A stretch of 64,000 nt of DNA, from contig NW_026251723.1 of assembly GCF_025024155.1 (NCBI RefSeq), forward strand, positions 434,001-498,000, read 5' to 3'. This DNA comes from Gamsiella multidivaricata. Lineage: Eukaryota > Mortierellomycota > Mortierellomycetes > Mortierellales > Mortierellaceae. Both the position numbers and the translations under genes were made by a program. Shown in pieces: positions 23,360-35,177 of this stretch. Numbering within the stretch: the first letter of the stretch is position 1; each line of letters opens with the position of its first letter. The notes below the pieces were generated by a model, which made no database searches, had not been told where the DNA came from, and saw only the letters and a list, made by a program, of their open reading frames with translations.

Positions 23360-25574
23360 TTAGTGCCCCTTAAAAGAGACCAGCTCGAGAATGTCCTTCC
23401 CCTCTAGCGACTCTGGTAAAAGCCGGGTTGATATGAAAACATCGCCTGCCTTCCTGCTACTCTGCCTGTCCGCTATCGTGTCCTGGATTTCGTTGCGATC
23501 CATAGGAGCGCTCTGGGATATGCAATAGGAATGTGAAAACGATCGTTTCTGCAGCTTCTTCGCGGGTATAATCGTCACGACACTTCTGCTTCCGTAGTGA
23601 ATCGCCTGTTTTGTTTTGACGTTACTTCGGTAGAAAAAGTTGGTATCTTCGTTCAAGGACGAGAGCCTTGTGCTGGTCCGAGTATCCCTCTTTGTGTCTA
23701 TTGTTTTGGAAGCGGGTGCTTTTGGGGAGGGACTGGATATGCTGCTGGACACCTCCGCTTTTTCTAGAGTTGGCGATGATGACCAAAGTGACACTGCCGA
23801 TTCTCCGCCAGCTTGATACGCTGCCCGCACTGGAGTTTTCCTGCGCCACTTCGATGCCGGCGCCACTTTGGCGAGTTTTGCAGGGGACGTCTGCGAGGTC
23901 TTTTGAATACTATCGGGTGTTGCGGACCGATATGTGGTTGGTGCGCTGTCCTTCTTTTCCGTCGTCGAGCGTAACTGTGTCTCTACAATATCCATAGGTG
24001 AGGCGGGGCTATTTTCTCGTTCCTGTAACGTCCCGCGGACTGTGACAACCATCTTGCCCGCCGCACCGATGGTCATGAGAGGCACTACATAAGCCTGAGG
24101 TCGGCTAGTCTGCAACTGTTTAATTTTGTCCGCAATCTCGTAGGTGACAAAAGCGTCGTTGGCAGCGTAGGCCATTTGACTAGAGGACAAATTCTTACTC
24201 TCCCAATTTCCCATCCTGGTCAGTGCAACCTTTTCCACCGAATGACCAAGCTATGAGAAGCAAAGAAAGAAATATGGTTTGAGAAGATGCAGCATTGTAT
24301 TTTCTCCGCTGCATGTCAGTGAGGATGATGTGTTGACTTTACCAGTTCTCTTGCAAGGCTGTCCATGCTGCGAATCTTTCGCTGATTTGGAAGATCCTCC
24401 ATGGTCTGGACATAAAGTGCCCCCAGCTCTACTAGGCTTGTGCAGCCGACGTCCCAATCCTTCATGATCTTATTTCCGTCGTTTCTATCGTGATCAGATG
24501 ATATACATCCTTAATCAGTCCACTGCGAAAGGATAAAGAATTGGATTGTGGTCTAGGTGAGTAGACAATAAGCCTTACCCGACATTGATCCCGACTTTCA
24601 GAACCCTTTCGTCGCCTAGAATGCGAGCAAGCTCCTGCGGGAACTTCTTCATGTGGATCACATGAAATAAGTAGACGTGCTTGTTGTCCCCGAGCTGGAT
24701 TAGAGAAATCCGACCCTGCTTCTTGTAGCCCGCAAATGGTTTCCATTCTGCGTCCAGTGCCCACATTTTTGTCCTATTCCATTTAATAATTTTCATTCAT
24801 AACACAAAGAAAGGTGCATCGTTAGAAACTGGGCCACAGGAGGTGGTACAGCTGCGCACGGCGCGCCATTTAAAGTACTCACTTGCTGGATTTTAGCCAG
24901 AGATCGGCCTCTTCGTCGCTTTTTGTATAGAACACTTCTCTCGAGCCGTTGGTCCGAAAGTCAAGGAACGGGAGGGACTCTGATCCTCCGCAAGCTTGCG
25001 GAGAGATCCGAGGAAAAGAAACAGAATTAAATAACGATTCTGGATGCGGTGGTGACGGTGGCGCACGCATGTTGGATGAAAGCCCAGCCGAGACCAGAAC
25101 ATAGGCGGATTTGGATCCTTTCGGGCGGCTGCTAGTTTCAAGTGCTGCCCTTGAGACCTTTGATTTAAAACTGGTTGAACTAGCATTCAGTAGGGGTGTT
25201 ATCGTCCCAGGTGCGGCAGAGGAAGGGGACTCTGCTGCAACAGTAGACAGAGATAGGGTTCCGACTTGCCGAATAGGCATAGCCTGCTGCGATGTATGGG
25301 ATCGATTCGAGAGTGAGGTCCTTGCGGTGGAAGCGGCTGTAGCTGGAATTGCTTTGGTCACGACATTCTTGGTCGCCATTTGGGCGTAGTATCTTGTGTT
25401 TGATGGGAGATATCCCGGAAGGAGGCCGTTGTGGTTCACACAAAGGGGTACAGTTGGTCGCGAGGAAGAAGATACGACGCGAAGGATGGTCGAGCGTGTT
25501 CCAAAGTAGAGCTGGTTCCTGATCCCCAACATTGCTGGTCCGACGAATGGGTTTCTCATGAGCTTGGGATTCAA
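23360..25574 (-). CDS. WRN/RNase D-like 3'-5' exonuclease domain protein
   Basis: Four exons: 25574-24883, 24773-24579, 24484-24343 and 24250-23360, giving 639 residues. The DEDDy exonuclease fold is complete: Exo I MWALDAEWKPF (Asp/Glu about 238/240), Exo II VGNDGNKIMKDWD (Asp about 298 or 304) and Exo III MAYAANDAFVTYEI (Tyr 371, Asp 375). This is the arrangement of Werner-type exonucleases, which remove nucleotides from the 3' end of DNA or RNA using two metal ions. The N-terminal 220 residues are Ser/Thr/Ala-rich and begin with an Arg-rich, Leu/Phe-containing stretch that could target mitochondria; the C-terminal 240 residues are also low complexity. There is no RecQ helicase domain, so it is a stand-alone exonuclease like plant WEX or animal EXD2 proteins. 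Its stop lies about 120 bp from the Helitron fragment. Confidence 0.9.
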
Positions 25575-25998
25575 ATGAACGCTTTGGGAGTGTCTTGTGT
25601 ATTGCTGGTGTGAGATGCTGCTGAGTCTTAAAAGGATATAAGTCAGTAGAATAAAAGCTGGAGAGAGGTGTTTGAGGCTACGGTACAGGGGAGACCACCC
25701 TGCTTAAATAGACGATCGAATATAATTCGCCACTGGCGAAGCATAGGAGGAGAGGCTCAGGAACGAAAACATTTTGGATCTATCTCTTTGGCTGGGAGAC
25801 TACAATGTGATCTGCTGGGCGATGTCGATCGGGGAAAGTTAGCATCCTCGCCATATCCACGCCAAGTTCTTTCACTTTTATTTTTTGTTTTTGCTGTGGA
25901 AATGCACATGTAGTAGCTGTGCAGAATGACTGATAAATGAGAATCAGAGGCGATGGCGCAGCCAAAACCACCAACATGCTTGCACCATCCTTGTTTGT
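25575..25998. other. Intergenic spacer
   Basis: Sequence between the 5' end of the exonuclease gene and the stop of the small hypothetical gene, both on the minus strand. It should contain the exonuclease promoter. No gene is seen. Confidence 0.5.
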
Positions 25999-26478
25999 CT
26001 AGACTTCCATTCCACCTGCAACGAGGATGCTTGCATAAGACGGTAATGGACTGGCCGGCTCTTGTACCATGGCTCCAAGACCGATGGCCCTGTTTTCGCA
26101 ATTACCCAACATAGCCCGATCATCATCCTCGTCCATAGAGAAGCAGACGGACGAGGATGGCGATGAAGATGGCGAAGATGACCGTTCTTGCTTTGGGCCC
26201 TCAATATGTATCAATGGCGGGCAGCGGACGTATTTAGCAAATATAGACTGACTTGAGATAGGGACCCTTCCAGGCACACTAAGGCTCGACCGTGAGGTGG
26301 TTGGCAATGGAGACTTGAAATAGGGTGACCAGGTGGAACCTTCAGATGCACCCACATGTGGTATTGGTGTCCATTGGATGTGTGTTTCTCGTCTTAGACT
26401 TGCTTGTAGTGTCGATGACGAAGAGAATGATGGACGAGGGCTCACATAAATATAGGCGCTGGGATGGTCGTATATCAT
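25999..26478 (-). CDS. Small serine-rich hypothetical protein
   Basis: A single-exon frame of 159 residues. The product is Ser/Pro-rich (SSSPSSSPSSSV) with an acidic patch (MDEDDDRAML) and a hydrophobic end (LPSYASILVAGGMEV). I do not recognise a family. Support for coding is moderate: it is longer than the surrounding chance frames, its composition (Ser/Pro/Asp) resembles fungal disordered proteins, and a TATA-like element occurs about 190 bp upstream (near 26650-26670). No signal peptide or transmembrane segment is visible. It could be a lineage-specific gene or a fortuitous frame. Confidence 0.5.
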   Translation of the reverse strand: MIYDHPSAYIYVSPRPSFSSSSTLQASLRRETHIQWTPIPHVGASEGSTWSPYFKSPLPTTSRSSLSVPGRVPISSQSIFAKYVRCPPLIHIEGPKQERSSSPSSSPSSSVCFSMDEDDDRAMLGNCENRAIGLGAMVQEPASPLPSYASILVAGGMEV

Positions 26479-27888
26479 GATGGAAAAGCGGTTTCAAATG
26501 GTTGGTTTGTGCGAGAGGGGTTGAGGGTATGTGGAGCCTTAAGAAGGATGAAACAGATGGATATTGTGGGGGACCGAGGGTATTTGTACAAAGAAGGTGG
26601 AGGGTCTAGACAATGGTCAAGATCGTGAGATGATGGAAGAGGAAAAAGGATATAGGACCAAAGGTGAGCTAGGGACGTGCTCTTAGACATGTCGACGTTA
26701 CAAATGTACGAATGTTTGTTTGTATGGCTGCATGTACCACAGCTTCATTTCACTTGCATATCGCAAGCGTCCTATACTGCCCTATTCTGCCTGTATTCAT
26801 TTGGTCGTAGCGCATCTGTGATTAGGAGCGAAAAAGCAATTAAGTCTATGCCCCATGCTCAGGCGCGAGCTCTCGTCGAAATGCATTCTGCCTTTGTGAT
26901 GCTTACAAGGCAGATAAAGCAGGTATTAACCCTCGACCACACCATCTAGGCTACATAACCGGGTTACCCCATCCCAAAATGTCCCCTAATCCTGACCCTT
27001 GCCCCGGTCGACCAATCATGATCGTTGAAACAAACTCAAGGGCCTCTACCGAGGGGAGTAACAGCACTCCAGAGAGGGCTTTGTTCCATATGCTATTTGA
27101 CGCTCAGCCGCCTATCGCCCGAGCCCGGATATACACTGAACAGGATACGGTCGTCTCGTGCCCTCTCATACACCTCTCCTTACCGCGCTCCTCTCTCGTC
27201 CGCCTTTTAGACATCGCATGAGTAACAGCCAGACCAAGGGTACGTAATTCCATACGCTCCATTTCTGAAGCCAATAAACGACCAAAACACTACAAGGCTA
27301 ACACCAGATGGTCACCATGGATTTTGGAGGCGCCGTATTCATAGCGTAGAAATTACAGAATGGACATGGTCCTCACGGATCTATGTAAACAAATGAAGCG
27401 GGATAAAGCAGGTAACGGTGGCAGGTAAACAACGTGTAGCCAACGTGTCGACAGACACACGCGTATCTATTGATTGGTGCGACGCCTGGCAAGCACAGCC
27501 TCATTGATCACCAACAGGTACACGGTACTTACTACTACTACAGCAACAAAGGACATGTAATCATCTATGACTGAATCTAAGGAGGTGTTATGCGTCTCTG
27601 ACTGAACAAACTAATAAAGAGTACATTTAGTTGCTCTACCAAGGGAATAGTTCCATCGTAAGGTGCTGTTCCCATATTATCGGAAACACTAACAAAAGGG
27701 TGTTGCAAATAACTAATCACTAGAAATCTTCCCCCCTCCCTACCCTACTGCTCAATGCGAATTCCCGTATCCTAGGCGCTGATCCTACACGTGATAACAC
27801 TCTCCTCCGGCGCCACACTTCTCTCTCACCACAAGGCTGCAAGAATACCAAGGCACTGGTCACTCACTGCCATCATCGACATTTCGTA
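26479..27888. other. Divergent intergenic region
   Basis: About 1.4 kb between the start of the serine-rich hypothetical (-) and SFT2 (+). It should contain both promoters. Short open frames at 26677-26949 and 26979-27221 have no recognisable features. No RNA gene or repeat is seen. Confidence 0.5.
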
Positions 27889-28834
27889 ATGTCCATCGCA
27901 ACAGAAAACAATTTCAGGAATGCGTTCAGTTCGTTTGGCGCTCAGGGAGGGTTTGCCGCCACGGACAGCACTACAGGGTCTGGATCCACAGGAGGAGCGT
28001 TTGGCCATGCTTCGGATTGGTTCGGTGGCGTCAGAAGTCAGGTCGCTGGATATGTGCCCGCCTCTCTAGGAGGCAGCGGTGGGCAGCCCCAAGAGGAGGA
28101 CTGGCTGGGATTGACGTGGTTTCAGGTATGAGCACTTCCAAGTGTTGAAAGATACGGCAATTACAATTTCTTACGAACTCCTTGCTTGTGCGTTGACAAA
28201 ATGGATCGCTCTACTGCCGACCTTTGTTTTTTATATTAACTCTTTACATTTGTCTATGTGTAGCGCATGGCTGGATTCGCGCTATGTGTGGCAGGCGGTG
28301 TAGCGTGCTTCATGATTGCGTTCTTTGTTGGCTTGCCCATGCTTGTGCTCAGCCCAAGCAAGTTTGCAACGAGCTTTACGCTGGGTAGCATCCTCTTGAT
28401 GACAAGGTGAGAGATGCAGGATTGCACTAGACAGGGATATTTCGTAACCAAGTCCTAACTTGGCTCCACTTTTTTTACAATGTAGTTTCGCCCTTTTGAA
28501 AGGACCTATGGCACATCTCAAGGCGCTTACATCAAGAGAGCGACTACCATTCACAGGCGCATATGTTGGATCTATGGTCTTTACTCTCTACGCCAGCCTG
28601 ATAGTAAGATCAGAATTCGCCGTATTCAACCAAATGGTCGTATGCAACACTATGAGACTGACAGTAGCTCCATTATATGAAAATGATATCTAGGCAAAGA
28701 GCTTCTTCTTGACGGCCATTGGAACGATAATTGAGATTCAAGCATTAGCCTGGTACTTTAGGTCGTACTCACCATTCACAGGAAGATCCATTGGACTCGG
28801 ATCCAGTATGGCAGGAGGGTTACTTCCTATTTAG
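27889..28834 (+). CDS. SFT2: SFT2-family vesicle transport protein
   Basis: Four exons: 27889-28125, 28264-28406, 28486-28603 and 28694-28834, giving 212 residues. The product is a Sft2/Got1-family membrane protein: a soluble Gly/Ser-rich N-terminus, then four hydrophobic segments. These are MAGFALCVAGGVACFMIAFF; LPMLVLSPSKFATSFTLGSI; the YVGSMVFTLYASLIAKSFFL stretch (phrased FTGAYVGSM); and IIEIQALAWYFRSYSPFTGR. The YxGSMxxTLYxSL and LAWYxxSYxPFG motifs are diagnostic. Yeast Sft2 works with the syntaxin Sed5 in endosome-to-Golgi vesicle fusion; its usual length of about 215 residues matches. The third intron (28604-28693) interrupts the ASLI/AKSFF junction; read-through would end at an early stop. 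Confidence 0.93.
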
Positions 28835-29653
28835 TTTCACATCTAGAGCACCAGATCAACATGAAATGGGTGCAATATAGTAAGCAACGGGAACAATTAT
28901 CTGATGCGCCTGCTTCATTTTGTTGCTACAGCAGACTGTACTTCAGACGGTTAATTGCACTCTTTGCGAGATAGACAAGGAAAAGCCAGCTAGGATGGAT
29001 CATACTTTGCTCAGGCAGGGAGCCTCGGCATTCCTGCCATTTGATATCCTGATATTCTAATGTTCTGATATTTAGATATTCCATTTATTGTTTTGATGTT
29101 CTGATATTCTGATATTCTGATATTCTGAGATTCATTTTTTTTTTCTTTTTTTTTTTTGGTTGAAAGAAGAGGAGGCAGTGAAACTCTCAGAATGTGCGAC
29201 CGCCCTCATCATAGCCCTTAAAAAAAGAGCCAGACAAGATCATCAATAAGCAAACAGGAACGCCCCCAAGAGGAGGCAGACCCGTGCTTCGCTTCCCTTT
29301 ACGGGCAGCGCACTTCAACTCATCGTCGAGAGTAAACTGTGTGTCTAAGTTGGAAAACGAAGACTAGAGATGTACTAGACAGAAATCCTGTAAGTACAGT
29401 CGATAAAGAAAAAATTACTTCACGGTTGAGCCGTAGTTTTATACGGATTTGGACCAGTCACAAAAAGGGTTTACTCAATCGGGGCTCAATGGGACTTGAG
29501 CGGAGGCTAGACAATATTTTTTCAAGACGAGCGGAAGGTGACTGTACCAGACCACAGTAGACGAGCGTCTGTTTTTACTTCGAAAGTATGTTTATGAACA
29601 GAATACCATGCAGAAATGTCAACTGCGCCGTTATTCACTGTATTCGCTGTATT
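28835..29653. other. Convergent intergenic spacer
   Basis: Lies between the stops of SFT2 (+) and the MFS transporter (-). It contains a tandem repeat at 29045-29132 and a T-rich run at 29133-29158. No gene is seen. Confidence 0.6.
29045..29132. repeat. Imperfect (TGATATTC)n-type tandem repeat
   Basis: Eight or more imperfect copies of an 8-10-bp unit GATATTCT / GATGTTCT, ending in a T-rich run. It lies in the probable 3'-UTR/intergenic area and has no coding potential. Confidence 0.8.
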
Positions 29654-32041
29654 CTATTGTAGAAATTTCTTGTGCGTTGAGAGTAATAGGAATGCCGCAG
29701 TCCCCACAACGTAAAATATGCAGACCAGCGTCCAGATAATGCTCCAGGGATTTGTACCGTCATGACGGTCAAGAAGCACGCCAACAAGAAAGACACCTAA
29801 GAGGGCAGGGATTGACCCTGCGGTGTTGCCGAGCGAGAAGATGAACCCCGCGTGTTGCGGACAAAAATCGTGCTAACGGGATAAGGAAGAATTGCGAGAA
29901 AATCAGGGATGAGCATAGACTGGTAAGGCAATATGCAGACAAAACCTGTGGAAAAAAGAAAATGATACCTGGTACGCAGACGCGCCGATCATCGTGAAAC
30001 CATTCAAGGCCATGCCGACCATGATCAGGATCATCGCCAAGGGTGCCGTATGCGCAAAATTGACAGCTAGCAGTAAGAACAGACCTAAGCCGATGCTTCC
30101 AACTGTTTGACTGGCCCGCCGCACCGTTAATGTTGCCCATCCCCAGTCTTCAATGGCCTTGTCGCCCAAGTATCCTGCCAACAATCCCATGATACCTTGC
30201 ACAGCGGATGGTACAACTACAATAGAAAGTCAATAGAGAGATATTCAAAAAGTGAGTAGGTGAGCAGCAAGGCTTATTACCTTATTTATTTCCTCGTCTC
30301 TTAACTTACCTGCGTAGTAACCGATCTTGCCGACATCTACACCATAGAAATCCAGATAGAACGTCGGCACCCACGATTGCATCACAAAATACCCGAGAGA
30401 GTTGAACAGCTAGTCAGGGTGATCATTGTTGACGAGAAATGTATAAAGCGTTCGAGTCAATTCATGGCTATTCATCGCTCTGCAGACAATGCGCGCAAAT
30501 TCCGCAGCGTTACATACCTGTGAAAGAATAATAGCCCAGACCTCTCTTCGTGCCAGCAGCGCTCTCCACGGCACCGCTTCCTTTTTTTGTGCTCTCCGTA
30601 AACCGCCATCGCTACCGCCTGACCGAATCCGGTCTCGAAATGCCTGCCAGCGCGAGGACTGTGCTGACGCACCATCCATCCTATACACTAAATCATTTTC
30701 ATCCGAGTTGGGCTGCATGGACGAAGTAGACGCCTGGAGCGCAGTCTGGCTGTCTTCAGAGCCTCTCAACGAAATATTATGCTCTGAGTGATTGATGGCT
30801 GGCAAGGACTGATAGGTCACTGGAGAACCGCCATTGTCAACGGTTCGAATTTGTTCACGTGTATCGCGCAGATCCTCTGCACTGCGTCGGTGATGGTATG
30901 CATCATCCTGCTCGGTCTGGTCCAGCTGCTGCTGCTCAAGAATCCAGTATTTTTCATGCTCGGTAATCCATCGGCACGATAGAGGGTCGCTTGCTCCCCA
31001 GATCTAAACATGACCACAAAACAATTGTACAAGCAACTTATGTTATGGTTTGAGCTGAAAGATGCTAGCATGAGACAGTGCACAATCTAACGTGCCTGCC
31101 AGATAAGGCTCCATAGGAGCCCAAGGGTTCCAAAGAGCCAAAAAATGCTTCGCCATCCCCAAGAGGACACCACTAAGGCTGAAGAGGTCGGGAGTGCAAT
31201 CACAGATCCCATATATGCAAACGCTGTTACTGTCGCCACTGCTTTGGATCGTTCGCTGGGTGGTATCCAAGTTCCGATCATTGCGTGGATAGAGGGGTAT
31301 GCGACACCTTCAAAAGAAACAGTTTCTCGATTAGGCTAGGTAATGCCTCGTAAGAAACAAATAACGATAAACCAACTGCTTTTGCTTTCTCATACTGACC
31401 TTCGCCAAGTCCGAGCGCGATGCGGACAAGAACGATCCAAAAAAGTCCGGATCCAGATGCTACTGGCGTCAGCAACGTGAAGACTGACCATGCCAATGCG
31501 CCTACAGACCATACAATAAAGAGTAAAAGACCCTTTAGGATACTGTTTCAACAGTCTATATCCATAACGTCCAGTTATGTTTCCCGGCTCCAACTTACCT
31601 ATCGCGAGGACGGATTTGCCACCATATCGGTCCGCAAGGGCACCGCCCATGATCGGCGTCAGGATATAGCCGAAAAAGAACGAGGCGAGGATAAGTCCTT
31701 GCTGGGGTTTCGTATACCCGTATTCGCGCCCAATCGCCACAATACCCACAGCAACATTTGACCGGTCTACATGAATATGCAATACAAACAGCGCGGATTT
31801 GCCGTCGTTCAGTCAAAGCAGGTAATTGGCGTACAGACCATGACTAGGCTGCAGTTGTCTTTGACATACCTGCATAAGAGATCATCAGCCCAACGCCACT
31901 CATCAGCATGATCCAATAACGGCAAGGGATGATGCCTGGTAGTTTTATGACAGATGCATGGTCAATTTGCTGTCCAGACGTCGGATGCATGAAAAAGGTG
32001 ATGGTGATGTCGAAGGAGATGGCGGGTTTCTTCCACTGCAT
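29654..32041 (-). CDS. SLC17-like (anion:cation symporter family) MFS transporter
   Basis: Eight exons: 32041-31870, 31766-31599, 31501-31400, 31307-31096, 31003-30518, 30409-30310, 30216-29969 and 29872-29654, giving 568 residues with consistent phases. Family landmarks: ISYADRSNVAVGIVAI in helix 1, the A-motif-like GGALADRYGGKSVLAIG, ALGLGEGVAYPSIHAM, WIPPSERSKAVA and GWRSIFWLFG. Twelve membrane helices are predicted, with a long hydrophilic central loop (about 230-365) rich in Gln, Asp and Ser. Known members move phosphate, glutamate, sialic acid or other organic anions with H+ or Na+; the substrate here is unknown. Intron 4 (31004-31095) begins GC: only the CAG/GCACGT donor joins WSLIWQ to IWGASDP in frame. 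An internal Met in exon 1 (MHPTSGQQ) is an alternative start. Confidence 0.9.
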
Positions 32042-33908
32042 TCATACTCACATACACACAGAACTCTGCGCCTCGCTTCGTCCAATTTTTTTTTTTCGAG
32101 CCTGGCTATCGCATTCCTTCTAGATGCTATGCAACACGTTCCTCTACTCCCCCGGGATTAGCGACCTTTGATTCCCCGGACGTTCGCTCAACGCCATCCC
32201 TAGTTCGCGCCAAACCCCGGCGTCAGCGTGAAAAATGGGGCGAGGTGAAGGGTTATTCCGAGGTGCGCCTAGCGAAATAACGGGTAAACCTTTGAAAGAT
32301 GGAAATAGAGCGTGCGTAGCCTAACTAAATCCGGCCCAACCATCCACACCAGCACTCTTCCCAAGCAGCAATTGAACGGCGCACCCAATGCTCAGCTGCC
32401 TGCGATACAGGCTGTATAAGTTTTACCAGTGAGAGGCACGCAGAAAAAATGAGGTGCACAGACAGGGCTGGAGTCGCTAGAAAAGCGCCCGAATGGAAGA
32501 ACTTGATGAATATAGTCTATACTGGATGCTGGATGATGCACTTCTTTGGAGCAAATGTACGGCAATCCGTTTTCCAATGGATAACTTTGTCTATACTTGG
32601 CTGGGATCTTGCCAGCTTGCATCGAGCGGAATCATCCGTTCAATGGGTCCCCAGGTCTACGTATAGCATACGTTGAAGGAGTATATGAATAAAATGTAAT
32701 TTTGTCGCGCCACAAACATGATCGTCTGGGAATGATGACCAGAATTGTATTTTTGGACAAAGGGCGGAGGAGGTTCATGACCGCAGCCTTTTCTCTTGTT
32801 GTTAAAATAACACGACAGCCAACTGCGACATAGTACTAAAGTAAGGTAGAGAAAACGAGTATAGAAACCATGGCGGAGCAAACTACAACCTTTACCATGC
32901 CGTTTTTTATTATTACTTGCCCTCGTTGCTATGGATACCACCATCGTCCGTATCATGTTGTGACTATGTGCATGGCTGCTCCCACCGTTGTGGCCGCAGA
33001 GCACCGCAAACACACTCAAGAAAGTTGTCCATCTGGGTATTCTGATGCCTAATTTAGAGCTGGACGAGGATTTGTTTATTGCTGAGCGAATGATGTGGGC
33101 GTGGACAGAGAGAAAGAGGAAATATGTTAGGAGGATGGACGAATAACATCTGTTTTTGTGCTGCAGACCCGGGCTCACGTAACAATATTGGGTTTAGATT
33201 ACAATTACCTCACACTCCTCATTTGCGCCATAGAAAACGGCTGCCTTCGATGTGCTGACACCGCTGTCGATGGAGAAATGTGAAGCACGCTAACAGCGCC
33301 TGGTATCCTTGATGTCTCATTATGAAGCTGTCCCTGAAGAATCTCTGCCATCTGTTAAGCCGGACATCAGCACCTGGAGTACGCACAGCAACAACCAACG
33401 CTGCCGGTGAGCTGCAAATTGACTACATAAAAATATACTGGCGATGACAATTGAATTGAGACGAGGCGATTGATGAGGCGTTGCGCCGCTTTTTTTTTTG
33501 TTATCTCGGTCAAGTATACAGCAGGAATTAATTTCCTTCTCCGAGTATGTCCCCTCTGCCGATGCTTAGTTCCCAGGCATGACTCTACTGCTGGTCTTCA
33601 TCACTCTGCCTGCCTTCGCTATTAATAAACTCCAATGGCCGTTGGTGACAGTCCTCTGTCCAGCCGCACACTTTCACATCCGCAATTGCTTATAATCGTC
33701 CACCTGGCTTTTCCTCTTTTTCTTCTTCTTTACGACCCCTTCCTCGCTTTAATCCTCCCTTCAACCCAGTCCTCACCCCAGCCCACAGCAAAGCCCAGCT
33801 TTGTTGCCCTTCCACTCTTTCTTTTTTCTCGTTCGTTAACGACAATACCGCCCCCTTATACCATCCTACCGATTCTCTCACAAACGCCATCTTCATAATC
33901 TTCTCAAA
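32042..33908. other. Divergent intergenic region
   Basis: About 1.9 kb between the MFS transporter (-) and the chitin deacetylase (+). The last 250 bp before 33909 are strongly pyrimidine-rich on the plus strand (TTTTCCTCTTTTTC-like), a common feature of highly expressed fungal promoters and leaders. No additional gene is seen. Confidence 0.5.
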
Positions 33909-35177
33909 ATGGTCAGGTTCATTGCCGCCTCTTTCACCTTGGTGATCCTTACCTTCACTGCTGTCAAGGCCCAGAGTACCATCGTCATCTCGGAGTACCC
34001 TCCAATCAACGCTATTCCTCCTACTAACTCCCCTGAGGTCCAGGCATGGCTCAAGGAGATTGGTGACCTCTCTGGCGCACCCAACATCCCTCTTCCCAAC
34101 CCCACTGCCCAGCCCCCACCATGCGCCAAGAAACCTCTCCCCAATGAGTAAGTCATCTAGTACCACTGTGATATAAAAGGGTTTTTATAATTGAGCAATT
34201 GATGTGTTCTTTTTTTTTTAATACCACACGGCGATGTGTGCCATCTCCATCCTCTCCGTACCTGAAACGCAGCGATAATTAATTGAACCCAATCTCATTA
34301 TTCGTTCTCTTCCAGGTGCCACTGGACCTGTGATGGCTGCTCGTCTGACGATATCACCGCTTGCGCTGCCCCCAACACCTGGGGCTTGACCTTCGATGAT
34401 GGTCCTTCGACTGCCACACCCGCCCTTCTCGATTTCCTCAAGAAGGACAAACTCTCTGCTACCTTCTTCTTGATCGGCTCGAACGTCATTCAGTATCCCG
34501 CCACTGTCAAGCGCGAGCTTGCTGAGGGCCACCACTTGGCTTCTCACACCTGGTCTCACCACGCCTTGACTACTCTGACCAACGAGCAGATCGTTGCCGA
34601 GATGAAGTGGACCGAGAAGGCTGTCTTGGCCGCCACTGGCCTGAAGCTCAAGTACATGCGTCCCCCATACGGTGATATCAACAACCGTGTCCGTTATGTC
34701 CTTAAGAAGATGGGTTACATCCCTGTCGACTGGACTGGCGATGCTTTCGATACCACTGACTGGAAGATGCCCAGTCTCACCGCTGCTCAGGTCACCGCCA
34801 ACTTTGGAAAGTCCTTGGATGCCTATGTTGCCGGTAACAAGACCCAGGGTTTCTACTGCCTCGAGCACGACTTGAACAGTTTGACCGTCGGCGTTGCGCA
34901 GCAGTTGATTCCTCTGGGTCAGGCCCGTAAGATCAACATTGCATCCGTTGCTCAGTGCGAGAACGACGCCCAGCCTTATCAGCTCGGCGGTACTGCCGCC
35001 ATGCCCACGGTCTCCGGTGTGACCCCCTCGGCTGGTGCTACCCCCAGTGCCAACGCCACTGGTACCGCGCCCGCTTCTGGACCCACTGTTGCTGGCAAGA
35101 CGAGCGGAGCTGCTACCATGACGGCTGGTCTGTTGACGGTTGCTGCTGCTGCTGTTGTTGGTGCTGTCCTCGCATAG
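33909..35177 (+). CDS. Secreted, GPI-anchored chitin deacetylase (CE4 family)
   Basis: Two exons, 33909-34147 and 34316-35177, giving 366 residues. The enzyme removes acetyl groups from chitin to form chitosan in the cell wall. Residues 1-21 are a signal peptide (cleavage probably after TAVKA). After a Pro-rich linker and a Cys-rich patch (CHWTCDGC), the NodB polysaccharide-deacetylase domain contains motif 1 TFDDGPS (catalytic and metal Asp about 106/107), motif 2 SHTWSHH (metal His about 156/160), motif 3 RPPYGDINNRVR and motif 4 DWTGDAFD. The C-terminus is Thr/Ser/Ala/Gly-rich and ends in a hydrophobic tail (LLTVAAAAVVGAVLA), typical of a GPI signal. G/C-ending codons dominate, suggesting high expression. 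A 326-residue frame on the opposite strand is a shadow of this codon bias. Confidence 0.97.
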
